IMG/VR virus record: IMGVR_UViG_3300049215_000496
Location: 1-64,000 of that record
Source of the DNA: a virus
DNA: 64,000 bases
Strand: one strand, 5' to 3'
The position numbers and the translations under genes were made by a program. The notes beneath the pieces were generated by a model. The model made no database searches. It was given only the letters and a program-made list of their open reading frames with translations, and was not told the DNA's origin. Shown piece by piece: positions 8,487 through 18,036 of this stretch (within the stretch, counting starts at the first letter, position 1; each line of letters starts with the position of its first letter).

Positions 8487-11400
8487 ATGGCTGCCGCGCT
8501 GATTAAGTTCTCGCAGGGCTTTGTCATAGGCCCTGACGGACAAGCGATTTATGGCACCACAGGTACGCCTGTGAACGTGGCCAACGTCAACAACGTGGGC
8601 GTGGCGTCGTGGGAGATCGAGCTGGTTGACGTTCCGATCAACTCTGCGCTGGTCCCCGGAATCCTGGCGTTCGCGAACTCTCCGTTGCCTGCGGCAGCGT
8701 TCACGCCAGACGTTGACGGAGGGTCTTACCGTGTCGTGCTGCGTGTGTGGAATGCGCCCGGACGTGTCGGGGCCCCGGACGATACAGATATCCGTAACGT
8801 TCTCGTCAAGGACTCTTCAGGGCTCGTGTGCCCGCCCGAGCAGATCTGGCCTCGTCCGCTCCCGCCTCTACCGAGCGGATCGTCGAACGCCAAGCCGAAC
8901 GAGTTGAACGTCGGAGGGCAGGAACGCGGTTGGGCAGGCAACACCACGGATGGTTTGATGGACATGCGTCTGCACTACCCGCGGGGTGCAGATGGATTGT
9001 GGCAGAGCGGGGGTGCACCACTTCTCGTGATGGGTGTGGTGAACGATGGAGATGTGTTTCAACGGAGCGGCACGAACATCACCGGATTCAGTACAGGCGG
9101 AATTCTATCTGCGATAAATATCTCAGCGGGTACGACCTCCAACAATCTCAGCGCCGTTGCATTCAGCAATAGTAATGGCGTGTCGTTTGGACTGAACGGA
9201 TCGACTATCACAGGGTCGATCGCCACGTCGTTGACCAACATCAACGTTTCAGCTGGTACGACGAGTAACAACTTGTCTGCTGTGACGTTCAGCAACAGCA
9301 ATGGCGTTAGCTTTGGACTGAACGGGTCGATCATTACAGCATCTGTCGTGCCTCCCACAGCCGCAACCGTGAACTTCAGCGCCGGTACGACATCAAACAA
9401 TCTTACTGGCATCGTATTTTCAAACAGCAATAACGTATCGTTTGGGTTGAACGGTTCAACCATAACAGCCAATGCATCGTTTTCCCAGTCCACCGCTCCT
9501 TCTGCCATTGTAGCCAGTGACGCGACCTTCACGAGCGGTACGGTGGTGGTCATTGGAACGAACGCGGTCACGGTGCGCACGAGCGCTGGACAGGCGGTTG
9601 TCATCGATGCCCCTGTGCAGACAGCACAGACCCAGAACGTGGTGGTCCCGTCGGCTGGCACACAGACCGCAACGAGTGGCACGGTCGTTTGGTCCGACAG
9701 CAATGGGATCAGCTTTGGGATGTCCGGGTCTTCTCGAATCACAGCGAGCTACACCGTGCCGTCGACGACGGGACTGATCTCAGCAGTGAATTTTTCCGCA
9801 GGAACGACCTCGAACAATCTCAATGCGGTCACGTTCTCGAATTTGAATGGAGTGAGCTTCGGCCTGGACGGTTCTACGTTGACAGGTTCGGTGGCCACCT
9901 CTCTGACGAACATCAACGTCAGCGCCGGAACGACTTCCAACAATCTGAGCGCGATCACGTTCTCGAACTCGAACGGGCTCAGCTTCGGGCTCAACGCGAG
10001 CACGATCACTGCAAGCTACACGGTTCCATCGACCGCCGGGTTGATCTCCGCTGTCAACCTAAGTGCAGGCACGACCTCGAACAATCTGACCGCCGTCACG
10101 TTCAGCAATTCTAATGGCGTGTCGTTCGGGTTGAACGCTTCAACGGTAACGGCGTCAGTCGCGACCAGCCTCACTAACATCAACGTCTCGGCCGGGACGA
10201 CGAGTAACAACCTGTCAGCGATCACGTTCTCGAACAGTAACAACGTCTCATTTGGGCTGAACGGATCGACTCTTACAGCTTCCGCTTCACAAAGTGTTCA
10301 GACACAGAACGTCGTGGTCCCGTCAGCGGGAACGCAAACAGCCACAAGCGGAACGGTCGTTTGGTCTAACAGCAACAACATCACGTTTGGGATGTCTGGC
10401 AGCTCACGTGTCACTGCCTCGTACAACTTCAATTTGAGCGCGGGGACCACATCCAACAATCTGAATGCTGTCACGTTCTCTAACGCTAACGGCGTATCGT
10501 TTGGATTGAACGGATCGACTGTCACCGGATCGATTGCCACGTCGCTCACCAACATAAATGTGAGCGCAGGCACTACGAGCAACAATCTGTCTGCTGTGAC
10601 GTTCTCCAACTCTAACAACGTAAGTTTCGGGCTGAACGGTTCCGTGGTGACAGCGTCCGCGTCAGTCGCGACAAGTCTCACCAATATCAACGTTTCGGCT
10701 GGAACGACTTCAAACAATCTCAGCGCGGTAACGTTCTCTAACTCGAACGGGATCTCCTTCGGGCTCAACGCCAGTACGATCACAGCCTCGGTCGCCACAT
10801 CGCTGACGAACATCAATCTGTCGGCCGGTACCACTAGCAACAATGGGTCGGCATTCATCTTCTCCAACTCTAACAACGTCTCGTTCGGGTTGAACGGATC
10901 GACGGTCACCGCAACGGCAACGTTTGCTCAGACCAATCAAACGTTGGGGCTGTTCGCGACAGGAAACACTACACAGAGCAGCTCCACGACGCTCGACGCG
11001 CGGAGCCTCACGCTGAATGGACTCGGCGATATCACCATAGGATTTTCGAACGGGTCGATTCAGGTCTCCGGCACGCAAACGGTTCAGACCCAGAACGTGG
11101 TGGTCCCGTCGGCTGGCACACAGACCGCAACGAGTGGCACGGTCGTTTGGTCGAACTCGAACAACATCACGTTTGGGATGTCCGGATCGAGCCGGGTCAC
11201 TGCCTCATACAACTTCAATTTGAGCGCGGGGACCACATCCAACAATCTGAATGCTGTCACGTTCAGCAATAGCAATGGAGTGTCGTTCGGGCTGAACGGT
11301 TCTACGGTCACAGGGTCGATAGCTACGAGCCTCACGAACATCAACGTCAGCGCTGGAACGACCTCCAACAATCTGTCCGCGGTCACGTTCTCGAACTCGA

Positions 11401-12302
11401 ACAACGTCTCGTTTGGGCTCAACGGGTCCACTGTGACAGCTTCAGTGACGGTCGCGACCAGTCTGACGAATATAAACGTAAGCGCTGGAACCACGAGCAA
11501 CAACCTGTCTGCGGTTACCTTCAGCAACAGCAATGGTGTGAGCTTCGGGCTAAATGCCAGCACGATCACAGTGTCTGTGGCGTCGTCCCTGACTGCGATC
11601 AACTTGTCCGCGGGCACGACCTCGAACAACGCGTCTGCGTTCACGTTCAGTAACTCAAACGGTGTCACGTTCGGCTTGAATGCCTCAACCATCACCGCGT
11701 CGGTTGCCCCCCGAAAGATTTCACAGCTCCTGTGGCCGGAGACTCCATGGCAAACGAACTTTTCCATTTCGAATGCCAGCTTCAGCCTTCAGCATTTTCA
11801 TCCGAAGGTTGACATCACGGCCACGCGTGCGGAAGTGCTCATGGCGCTCTCGGGCAATTCCGGGTCCACAGGGGCGCTCACGATCAGCATGGGTATCTAC
11901 ACGATGGCGGGGTCTACGATGTCGTTGGCCTCGTCCGACTCGCGCCAGGTGACGTGGACCTCGGGATCGGCCACGTCGAACTCAACTGTGTTCGGCGGCG
12001 TTTCAGGAACGCGCTACCGGACCGTGGCGCTTGCAAGCTGGCCGATCACTGCGGGTGATTACATGCTTGGGTTCTGGTATCGCACGACGAATGATGGCAC
12101 TTGGCGTGCCTTTGGGCAGCAAGGTCCTACGATTGTTGGGGCTGTGGACGCGAACGAGACAAACGCGTACCTGCACGGGTTTTCGACCAGCTCTTTCACG
12201 ACAGCTATGGTCGCGAGCGTGAACGTGACTGACACGAACTACGTGCGTACAGGTGCGAATGCTTTGCAACAGCCTGGCGTCGTGTTCTTGGGGAGCTTCT
12301 GA
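8487..12302 (+). CDS. Long repeat fibre protein 1 (about 15 forty-residue repeats)
   Basis: 1271 residues. Residues 1-170 form a distinct N-terminal domain, probably the virion-attachment part. About 15 repeats of roughly 40 residues follow, each with S-A-G-T-T-S-N-N, T-F-S-N-S-N-G-V-S-F-G-L and a G-S-T-[IV]-T-A strand, typically linked by ATSLTNINV. Such triple-stranded or beta-stacked repeats are common in phage tail fibres and spikes. The last 200 residues are a different beta-sandwich, probably the receptor-binding tip. The stop overlaps the next fibre start (TGATG). Ser/Thr/Asn richness makes the repeats possible glycan acceptors. Confidence 0.88.
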   Translation: MAAALIKFSQGFVIGPDGQAIYGTTGTPVNVANVNNVGVASWEIELVDVPINSALVPGILAFANSPLPAAAFTPDVDGGSYRVVLRVWNAPGRVGAPDDTDIRNVLVKDSSGLVCPPEQIWPRPLPPLPSGSSNAKPNELNVGGQERGWAGNTTDGLMDMRLHYPRGADGLWQSGGAPLLVMGVVNDGDVFQRSGTNITGFSTGGILSAINISAGTTSNNLSAVAFSNSNGVSFGLNGSTITGSIATSLTNINVSAGTTSNNLSAVTFSNSNGVSFGLNGSIITASVVPPTAATVNFSAGTTSNNLTGIVFSNSNNVSFGLNGSTITANASFSQSTAPSAIVASDATFTSGTVVVIGTNAVTVRTSAGQAVVIDAPVQTAQTQNVVVPSAGTQTATSGTVVWSDSNGISFGMSGSSRITASYTVPSTTGLISAVNFSAGTTSNNLNAVTFSNLNGVSFGLDGSTLTGSVATSLTNINVSAGTTSNNLSAITFSNSNGLSFGLNASTITASYTVPSTAGLISAVNLSAGTTSNNLTAVTFSNSNGVSFGLNASTVTASVATSLTNINVSAGTTSNNLSAITFSNSNNVSFGLNGSTLTASASQSVQTQNVVVPSAGTQTATSGTVVWSNSNNITFGMSGSSRVTASYNFNLSAGTTSNNLNAVTFSNANGVSFGLNGSTVTGSIATSLTNINVSAGTTSNNLSAVTFSNSNNVSFGLNGSVVTASASVATSLTNINVSAGTTSNNLSAVTFSNSNGISFGLNASTITASVATSLTNINLSAGTTSNNGSAFIFSNSNNVSFGLNGSTVTATATFAQTNQTLGLFATGNTTQSSSTTLDARSLTLNGLGDITIGFSNGSIQVSGTQTVQTQNVVVPSAGTQTATSGTVVWSNSNNITFGMSGSSRVTASYNFNLSAGTTSNNLNAVTFSNSNGVSFGLNGSTVTGSIATSLTNINVSAGTTSNNLSAVTFSNSNNVSFGLNGSTVTASVTVATSLTNINVSAGTTSNNLSAVTFSNSNGVSFGLNASTITVSVASSLTAINLSAGTTSNNASAFTFSNSNGVTFGLNASTITASVAPRKISQLLWPETPWQTNFSISNASFSLQHFHPKVDITATRAEVLMALSGNSGSTGALTISMGIYTMAGSTMSLASSDSRQVTWTSGSATSNSTVFGGVSGTRYRTVALASWPITAGDYMLGFWYRTTNDGTWRAFGQQGPTIVGAVDANETNAYLHGFSTSSFTTAMVASVNVTDTNYVRTGANALQQPGVVFLGSF
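9627..9694 (+). repeat. 68-bp exact repeat inside fibre 1, copy 1
   Basis: Identical to 11085-11152 in the same gene, with a diverged copy near 10299. It encodes the QTQNVVVPSAGTQTATSG linker. Exact identity at DNA level in an otherwise diverged repeat array points to recent duplication or gene conversion. Confidence 0.8.
11085..11152 (+). repeat. 68-bp exact repeat inside fibre 1, copy 2
   Basis: Second copy of the 9627-9694 cassette. The sequence after each cassette encodes the same type of repeat unit, and a further near-identical block of about 55 bases (about 10423-10478 and 11210-11265) supports recent shuffling. Confidence 0.8.
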
Positions 12303-14488
12303 TGGCTGAAAACTTTCAAGACAATGTTGCCTACGCTGGCTCGACGTTGGGGGTAAGCGGTGATGCTGTTGTCATTGGCAGCACAAATGCCGGCGCCAAG
12401 AGTGTTGTCTTCGCGACGAGCGATACGCAAGGGCACCTCGCTTGGCTTCCCACAGCGAACCGCACGATCTTCATGCCGGATGCTGGTGGAACGATACAGC
12501 TCACGTCACAGGGGATCCTGTCGCTCAGCGCAGGCACTACGCGCATCACGAGCGGCGAGGCGGTTTTCAGTAACAGCAACGGCGTGTCGTTCGGGGTCAA
12601 CGGGAACACGGTTACAGCTTCGATCGCGACGAGCCTGACAAATCTCAACGTGAGTGCCGGCACGACGTCGAACAACCTGAGCGCCGTCACGTTTTCAAAT
12701 TCAAATGGTGTGTCTTTCGGTTTGAACGCATCGACGATCACGGCTTCTGTAGCAACCTCTCTCACGAACATCAATGTGAGTGCGGGGACGACCTCGAACA
12801 ACCTGTCAGCGATCACGTTCTCGAACAGCAACAACGTCTCATTTGGGCTGAACGGATCGACGATCACAGCCACTGTCACTGTGGCGACGAGTCTTACCAA
12901 CATCAACGTGTCTGGCGGTACGACCTCCAATAACCTTAGCGCGATCACATTCAGCAACTCAAATGGCGTCTCTTTCGGCTTGAATTCGTCGACGATGACC
13001 GCTTCCGTTGCTACTAGCCTCACGAACATCAACGTCAGCGCGGGCACTACGAGCAATAACCTTTCTGCGATCACGTTCTCTAATTCAAATGGTGTGTCGT
13101 TCGGTTTGAATGGATCAACGATTACCGCTTCCGTTGCCGCAGGTGCCGCAAACATTAACTTCAGTGCTGGTACCACTTCCAGCAACATAGGTTCCGTGGT
13201 TTTTTCAAACTCGAATGGTATCTCATTCGGGTTGAATGCAAGTACCATTACTGCTTCTGTTGCTACATCGCTAACCAACATCAACGTGTCAGCGGGTACC
13301 ACCTCTAACAACCTTTCGGCGATTACGTTATCCAATAGCAACAACGTATCGTTTGGTTTGAACGGGTCTGTGATTACCGCGTCGGCGTCAGTGGCTACCA
13401 GTCTGACGAACATAAACGTGTCTGCCGGCACAACCAGCAACAATCTAAGTGCTGTAACATTCAGTAATTCTAATGGTGTATCCTTTGGGCTAAACGGCTC
13501 AACAGTCACCGGTTCAGTGGCCACGAGCTTGACCGCGATCAACCTGTCAGCCGGTACTACAAGCAACAACTCGTCAGCCTTCACGTTCAGCAACAGCAAT
13601 CGCGTGTCATTCGGGTTGAATGCAGGAACCATTACGGCGAGTCACGCGATTAACGTCTCGGCCGGGACCACCTCTAACGATCTTGCTGCGATCACGTTGT
13701 CCAACTCGAACAACATCACATTCGGATTAAATGCGTCGACAGTAACAGCAAGCTACAACTTCAATCTATCTGCTGGCACGACGTCAAACAATCTGAATGC
13801 TATTACGTTCTCAAACTCCAACGGAGTATCGTTTGGATTGAACGCCAGCACTGTCACTGCTAGTTTTTCGGCGTTTACACGATCTAAATTCAACCCATTC
13901 ATGGAAGCTGTTGCTGTTGCAGGACAGCTCAGTCAGGGGTCGCTGCACATTCACCCGATACCGGATCCTGACAATTTTCAATACGATCGATTCATTATGG
14001 ATGTTTTAGGTTCTGCTGGCGCCTATTCTACAAACGTAAGCAGCGGAGGATTCTCGTACACATTCCGTGTTGGAATATACACACGAAACGCATCGACACT
14101 TAGTTTGTTGGCCAGCCAATCAACAAGCACTGCGTTCACGGTGTCGAGCACAAACACGAGTCTGTTCGCCGGGCCGAGAAATCTCACAATGGGGTGGACC
14201 ACTACAATGTCTGCCAACGATTTGTGGTTGGGTGTGGTGTCATCGAGCAACGCCGCCGGAACGAACTCTTTCACACTCAGCAACTTTTTAGTGTCTGATG
14301 TAAATTCGAACTTTTCTGGGCTGTTCGGTGTAGCTACTGCCGCTACAGCGCAAGATGCGTTGGGATTGGGGTTCTACTCAGCAGCTACGAATGGTATCCC
14401 TAACGCGATAGCGTTCTCGGAAATCAATGGGAGCGCTTCGGCAGCACTTCGTCCTCCTGTGTACAGATTTCTGAGCCAGACCGCCTAG
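12302..14488 (+). CDS. Long repeat fibre protein 2 (about 11 forty-residue repeats)
   Basis: 728 residues, paralogue of fibre 1. It has a short N-terminal region of about 75 residues, about 11 copies of the same S-A-G-T-T repeat (residues about 75-520), and a different C-terminal tip with FRVGIYTRNASTLSLL that is only distantly like the tip of fibre 1. It lacks the large attachment domain of fibre 1, so it may sit on fibre 1 or form a hetero-oligomer. It is translationally coupled to fibre 1. The tip region is more AT-rich than the repeats, as in a swapped receptor-binding module. Confidence 0.85.
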   Translation: MAENFQDNVAYAGSTLGVSGDAVVIGSTNAGAKSVVFATSDTQGHLAWLPTANRTIFMPDAGGTIQLTSQGILSLSAGTTRITSGEAVFSNSNGVSFGVNGNTVTASIATSLTNLNVSAGTTSNNLSAVTFSNSNGVSFGLNASTITASVATSLTNINVSAGTTSNNLSAITFSNSNNVSFGLNGSTITATVTVATSLTNINVSGGTTSNNLSAITFSNSNGVSFGLNSSTMTASVATSLTNINVSAGTTSNNLSAITFSNSNGVSFGLNGSTITASVAAGAANINFSAGTTSSNIGSVVFSNSNGISFGLNASTITASVATSLTNINVSAGTTSNNLSAITLSNSNNVSFGLNGSVITASASVATSLTNINVSAGTTSNNLSAVTFSNSNGVSFGLNGSTVTGSVATSLTAINLSAGTTSNNSSAFTFSNSNRVSFGLNAGTITASHAINVSAGTTSNDLAAITLSNSNNITFGLNASTVTASYNFNLSAGTTSNNLNAITFSNSNGVSFGLNASTVTASFSAFTRSKFNPFMEAVAVAGQLSQGSLHIHPIPDPDNFQYDRFIMDVLGSAGAYSTNVSSGGFSYTFRVGIYTRNASTLSLLASQSTSTAFTVSSTNTSLFAGPRNLTMGWTTTMSANDLWLGVVSSSNAAGTNSFTLSNFLVSDVNSNFSGLFGVATAATAQDALGLGFYSAATNGIPNAIAFSEINGSASAALRPPVYRFLSQTA

Positions 14489-14509
14489 CCCGCTGTACTA
14501 CCAGCATGG

Positions 14510-14515
14510 TATCTT
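14510..14515 (+). promoter_or_regulatory. Leaderless-type -10 element, TATCTT
   Basis: TATCTT, seven bases, ATG at 14523. Confidence 0.5.
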
Positions 14516-14522
14516 CTGAACC

Positions 14523-15257
14523 ATGCCAGACCCGAAGCTAATAATTCAGGACATGGGTGGTGCGAACAACGCGGACCTCAACGGAGCCCGCGCCCGCCTG
14601 ATGAAGGGGGGCTCCTGGAAGCGGCAGCGGATTATCGTTATTTTGCCTTCGGCCGACGTGATCCCGGCGAAGGTTGCACTGTCGTATTGGAACCTCGCGT
14701 TTCCACCGAACAACGGTGTGGTGCGAATTCTAGCTACAGGACAAGAGGTTGGTGAGGCGTACTCGAATGCGATAGCTGCTGTGCTTGCTGATCCAAACCT
14801 ATCGCAGTGGGAGTACATATTGACCATTGAGCACGACAACGCCCCTCCACCAGATGGTGTGATCAAGTTGCTTGATCGAATGGAGGCTCATCCAGAATTA
14901 AGCGTCATTGGGGGCGGCTACTGGACAAAAGGCGCTGGCGGTGTTTTCCAAGCGTGGGGAGATGTGAAGGATCCGATCATAAATTTTAGACCACAATTGC
15001 CAGATCCTAATGGCGGATTGCTTGAGTGTCATGGAACCGGGATGGGCTTTACATTGTATCGACTAGCTATGTTCAAAGACACGCGATTGCGAAGGCCGTG
15101 GTTCAAAACACAGAAAGAAGGCGGAGTGAGCACGCAGGATTTGTACTTCGCATCAGATGCCCGCAAATTTGGATACAGGTTTGCTGTTGATTGTTCGGTT
15201 CGTGTGGGGCATTACGATTTGCGTGGTGATTTCGGTGTTCCTGACATGATGTATTGA
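14523..15257 (+). CDS. GT-A fold glycosyltransferase-like protein
   Basis: 244 residues. RQRIIVILPSADVIPAKVA starts a nucleotide-sugar binding fold, ILTIEHDNAPPPDGV holds the acidic metal-binding site (near residue 105), and a GTGMGFTLYR loop plus a C-terminal VRVGHYD complete the pattern seen in many phage GT2-like proteins. It directly follows the fibres and precedes a methyltransferase, which fits fibre or surface glycan modification. It starts on an ATG seven bases after TATCTT. Confidence 0.75.
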   Translation: MPDPKLIIQDMGGANNADLNGARARLMKGGSWKRQRIIVILPSADVIPAKVALSYWNLAFPPNNGVVRILATGQEVGEAYSNAIAAVLADPNLSQWEYILTIEHDNAPPPDGVIKLLDRMEAHPELSVIGGGYWTKGAGGVFQAWGDVKDPIINFRPQLPDPNGGLLECHGTGMGFTLYRLAMFKDTRLRRPWFKTQKEGGVSTQDLYFASDARKFGYRFAVDCSVRVGHYDLRGDFGVPDMMY

Positions 15258-15371
15258 GCAATTGCAAATGAGTGTTGCTGATGATGAATCGTGGCCGTCG
15301 AATTCTCGCAGAGATGTTCGTTGAACTCTTTCGCGCTAAAAATCTCTATCCGACAGCAATGCACTTACCGA

Positions 15372-15596
15372 ATGGAACTGGTGGCGGTGCCCGAGTCCCG
15401 TGGATGGAGCTGGCACGCAATTCCTGCGAACGTGCCGCGCGGGGAAGGGCGCCTGACGCACACGTACGTCTTCGACGAGAAAACGGTGGAGGTTCTCGCA
15501 GCAGAAACCGACGAGGACATACGCAAAGAGCTGGTGCAGGTAGGTGCTATGTGTTTGAAATGGGTGGCCGACATCGACGCCCGGCAGAAGGCGTAG
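15372..15596 (+). CDS. Small acidic protein, unknown
   Basis: 74 residues from the ATG at 15372; the frame is open back to a GTG at 15291. It is acidic in its second half, with LTHTYVFDEKTVEVL and AETDEDIRKELVQVG predicted as strand then helix. No domain recognised, no membrane segment. The upstream 15258-15371 holds another open frame in a different phase, so the true start is uncertain. Confidence 0.45.
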   Translation: MELVAVPESRGWSWHAIPANVPRGEGRLTHTYVFDEKTVEVLAAETDEDIRKELVQVGAMCLKWVADIDARQKA

Positions 15597-15639
15597 TGCT
15601 GGCTTTACAGCACGCACGCGCGCCGGTAAGTTCAGCAGC

Positions 15640-16245
15640 ATGAAGAAGCCCCGCACGAAAAAGATGGGTGCCGTGGCCCTCGCCGTCCCCGCCACGCCAA
15701 CCCCGCTCCGTCTCGACATCGGGTGTGGCATGAACAAAAAAGAAGGCTTCACAGGGCTGGATCGACGCAAGTTCCCTGGCGTCGATATCGTGCACGACGT
15801 CAACAGTTACCCGTGGCCGTTCAAGGACAACAGTGTTGTCGAGGTTCATTGCTCGCATCTCTTAGAGCACCTCGATCACAACCGACACAACCCTGAACGC
15901 GTGCGGTTCATGAACGAATTGTATCGTGTGCTGATTCCAGGCGGCAAAGCAACAATCATCACACCACACTGGGCGTCCAATCGGGCATACGGCGATTTTA
16001 CTCATTCCGACAAGCCTGTGTCAGAGATGTTTTTCTTTTACCTGTCGGCTGCGTGGCGTACGCAAAACGCGCCAGACAACGACATCGAATGGAACCCCGA
16101 TGGGTACAAGTGCAACTTCGAAGCGACATGGGGGTACAGTCTTAGTCAGGCCGTATTGGCGCGCAATCAAGAGTATCAAATGTACGCGATGTCAAATTAC
16201 AAGGATGTCTGCCAGGACACGATCGCGACGCTGACGAAAGCGTGA
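15640..16245 (+). CDS. SAM-dependent methyltransferase (methyltransferase-11 type)
   Basis: 201 residues. RLDIGCGMNKKEGF is the SAM-binding motif (near residues 24-37), DIVHDVNSYPWPFKDNSV follows, HCSHLLEHLDH is the motif III region, and ELYRVLIPGGKATIITPH is the classic post-motif. The next gene begins within four bases of its stop. The substrate could be a glycan, a host metabolite or protein; the neighbouring glycosyltransferase favours a sugar. Confidence 0.82.
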   Translation: MKKPRTKKMGAVALAVPATPTPLRLDIGCGMNKKEGFTGLDRRKFPGVDIVHDVNSYPWPFKDNSVVEVHCSHLLEHLDHNRHNPERVRFMNELYRVLIPGGKATIITPHWASNRAYGDFTHSDKPVSEMFFFYLSAAWRTQNAPDNDIEWNPDGYKCNFEATWGYSLSQAVLARNQEYQMYAMSNYKDVCQDTIATLTKA

Positions 16246-16248
16246 TGT

Positions 16249-16566
16249 GTGGCTGGCGGTTGGGGCACAAGTTGGGGCGAAGACTGGGGTGGGGGCTGGG
16301 ATGTCCCCGGGGGCGCCCCTCCTCGTCGCGCCACTGGAACGCTGCAGAATCTTCGCCCGCGTTTCCGTCGCAGCGATCTCAAATTGCGGTTTTGGGGGGT
16401 GCCCCCGCCAGTCGTTGCCGAGAAGTGCGATCCCGCCAAAGACGATCCATCGTGCAAGATCGACATGCAAGTTGTGGAAACAGCAGAACGTGCCGCTGTC
16501 GATCGCGAGTTGGACAAGGACGACGCGTTCGACGCGGAGCTGGACGAAGCAACTAAGCCGTCTTGA
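16249..16566 (+). CDS. Small W/G-rich protein with acidic tail
   Basis: 105 residues from a GTG. The first 20 residues are almost only Gly and Trp with acidic breaks (GGWGTSWGEDWGGGWD), a type of short aromatic-rich leader common at the start of small phage structural proteins. The middle is basic and the C-terminus acidic. Two cysteines lie in EKCDPAKDDPSCK. No family recognised. A second frame from 16247 fuses through to 17032 but is interrupted in style; I take this frame because of its composition and its neat end before the promoter at 16587. Confidence 0.5.
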   Translation: MAGGWGTSWGEDWGGGWDVPGGAPPRRATGTLQNLRPRFRRSDLKLRFWGVPPPVVAEKCDPAKDDPSCKIDMQVVETAERAAVDRELDKDDAFDAELDEATKPS

Positions 16567-16586
16567 TTTTGTTGTCGCGACGTCGA

Positions 16587-16592
16587 TATACT
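16587..16592 (+). promoter_or_regulatory. Leaderless-type promoter, TATACT with TTGATT -35
   Basis: TATACT lies eight bases before the ATG at 16601, and TTGATT lies 18 bases further upstream (16563-16568). One of the best sigma70-like pairs in the window. Confidence 0.6.
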
Positions 16593-16600
16593 TTAGCGCT

Positions 16601-17032
16601 ATGTCATTGAGCGCTATTCCGGTTGGTACTGGGTATCCCTACGAACCTCTCAGCACGCCGTACGGTGTTGAGATCTGCTTCGCTGATGATGGCAGCGGAG
16701 GGACCGTGCACATCAACGGGCAGGGGCTCGTCGCGGCAGGGCAACTCGATTTGAAAACGTTCTTCGGGACAACGTTCAGATCGAGCTTTTTGCTCACCAA
16801 ATTCCTGGGTCAGGTGGGCGTGGGTGATTACACCGCGCTGGTCGGGCCGCGCTTTTTCAAGTACGTGGACGTCTCGTTCGTAACCGTTGGCGGCGCGACG
16901 ATCACGAAGACCCCTGCCACCGTTCCGCAGTTGCTGTCTGGCGGGATTGTTCCTGCGATCGACATCGTTGGTCCGGGAATTCTCACGACCTTCCGCGCGA
17001 AGATCCAGCTGCGGCACACGATCGATCTGTGA
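16601..17032 (+). CDS. Beta-rich protein, probable virion component
   Basis: 143 residues starting at an ATG eight bases after a good -10 element. Gly/Thr/Val-rich with alternating hydrophobic pattern, ending in a FRAKIQLRHTIDL strand, as in small jelly-roll or capsid decoration proteins. It contains no cysteine after residue 30, no membrane helix and no known catalytic motif. It faces the convergent membrane-protein operon that ends at 17037. Confidence 0.5.
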   Translation: MSLSAIPVGTGYPYEPLSTPYGVEICFADDGSGGTVHINGQGLVAAGQLDLKTFFGTTFRSSFLLTKFLGQVGVGDYTALVGPRFFKYVDVSFVTVGGATITKTPATVPQLLSGGIVPAIDIVGPGILTTFRAKIQLRHTIDL

Positions 17033-17036
17033 AAGC

Positions 17037-17231
17037 TCAGCGCTTGCCGAATTCTTTGTGGAGCCCGAGCCACACGAACTTGACGCCGAGTAGGAAGCCC
17101 GCCAACCAGGCGGCTTCGAACCCTAAGACAGCCGCTAGATCATCGACAGGTGCATCTATGATTGCCTCTGCATCGCTAGCGTAGCTCTGAACGCGTTCCC
17201 ACGTTGTCGGAACTGGCTGCTGCGTGAGCAT
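17037..17231 (-). CDS. Small single-span membrane protein
   Basis: 64 residues with one hydrophobic helix (AAWLAGFLLGVKFVWLGL, residues about 41-58) and a short basic end. It is the last of four leftward genes that all encode single-span membrane proteins, one base after the previous stop. Unknown function; a minor membrane protein of the virion is my best guess. Confidence 0.6.
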   Translation of the reverse strand: MLTQQPVPTTWERVQSYASDAEAIIDAPVDDLAAVLGFEAAWLAGFLLGVKFVWLGLHKEFGKR

Positions 17232-17232
17232 T

Positions 17233-18036
17233 TTACTTCCGCGTCAGCAGTGCCACCGTCAGTACCCCTGCAAGGACAATCCCGCCGATCAGCAGATGAG
17301 ATTGTTTGACGGGTGCACGAAGGCCCGGGACGCGTACCATGCCGGGGGGAGGCGGAAGGGCCTGCTCTACTTGATTGGCGGCTGTCGCGATCTCGTTGGC
17401 AACTTCTTGCGCTCCTGGAGGTGGCGCGCTGTCTTGGACTGACTCGGGATACTGTGCGGCAGCAACTTGTGCTTCGGCTTGTGCCTGCATTTCAGCGCGC
17501 TGATCTCCTGCCGGATCCGCGGGGGCTTCCCCGGACTTGGCCGACTTGTTCAAGAGGGCGTTCAGCACAGCGATCAGGATTGGGAGCGAAGCCGCGATCA
17601 CGCCGGCCGATACTGGTTCACCGAGTCCTGACGATCCGAGATGCACGTAGGACGGCCCCGCGAACAAAGCCAGAATGCGTCCATGGGGACCGGTGCCCTT
17701 GAGCTTGTTTTGCGTCCACGTCTTCGCTTCGGCTTGCTCAGCTGCATTGGGCGTTTTGTTCTTTCGCCGATCCCATGCAAGCTTCGCCGCGCGGCGATTT
17801 TTCAGCTTGTTGACGCGGCTGCGAATGGGCACGGTCAGTTTGGATGCGAGCCAGCGCGAGGGCGCTACTGCTAGCAAGTATGCCGGTGCCACCGCGATCT
17901 TGCCTGTGGTCTTAGCGACCTTCACTGTTTCGCGGCCGACCACACGTCCTGCCGACGCGGTGGATCGCGCAACGCTTTTGACGGCTTTGATCGGATTCAA
18001 GCTGAATCCCAAGCCTTCCGTTGTCGTGGTGAGCAT
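17233..18036 (-). CDS. Tail-anchored membrane protein with K-Q-S-H anchor
   Basis: 267 residues from the ATG at 18036 (TGATG overlap with the upstream stop; a GTG three bases earlier is an alternative). The N-terminal half is very basic and helical, a hydrophobic patch lies near residues 145-165, then an alanine/glutamine-rich helix and a proline stretch. The C-terminus is VKQSHLLIGGIVLAGVLTV plus LLTRK, one transmembrane helix ending in basic residues. The K-Q-S-H start of the anchor is shared with 18647-19021 and, loosely, 18036-18650. A nucleic-acid-facing, membrane-anchored virion protein would fit. Confidence 0.6.
   Translation of the reverse strand: MLTTTTEGLGFSLNPIKAVKSVARSTASAGRVVGRETVKVAKTTGKIAVAPAYLLAVAPSRWLASKLTVPIRSRVNKLKNRRAAKLAWDRRKNKTPNAAEQAEAKTWTQNKLKGTGPHGRILALFAGPSYVHLGSSGLGEPVSAGVIAASLPILIAVLNALLNKSAKSGEAPADPAGDQRAEMQAQAEAQVAAAQYPESVQDSAPPPGAQEVANEIATAANQVEQALPPPPGMVRVPGLRAPVKQSHLLIGGIVLAGVLTVALLTRK

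Noticed and set aside
9059-13632. Long open frames on the minus strand through the fibre repeats
   Set aside because: They repeat with the fibre units and arise from codon bias of the repeats; no start signals and no sensible domains.
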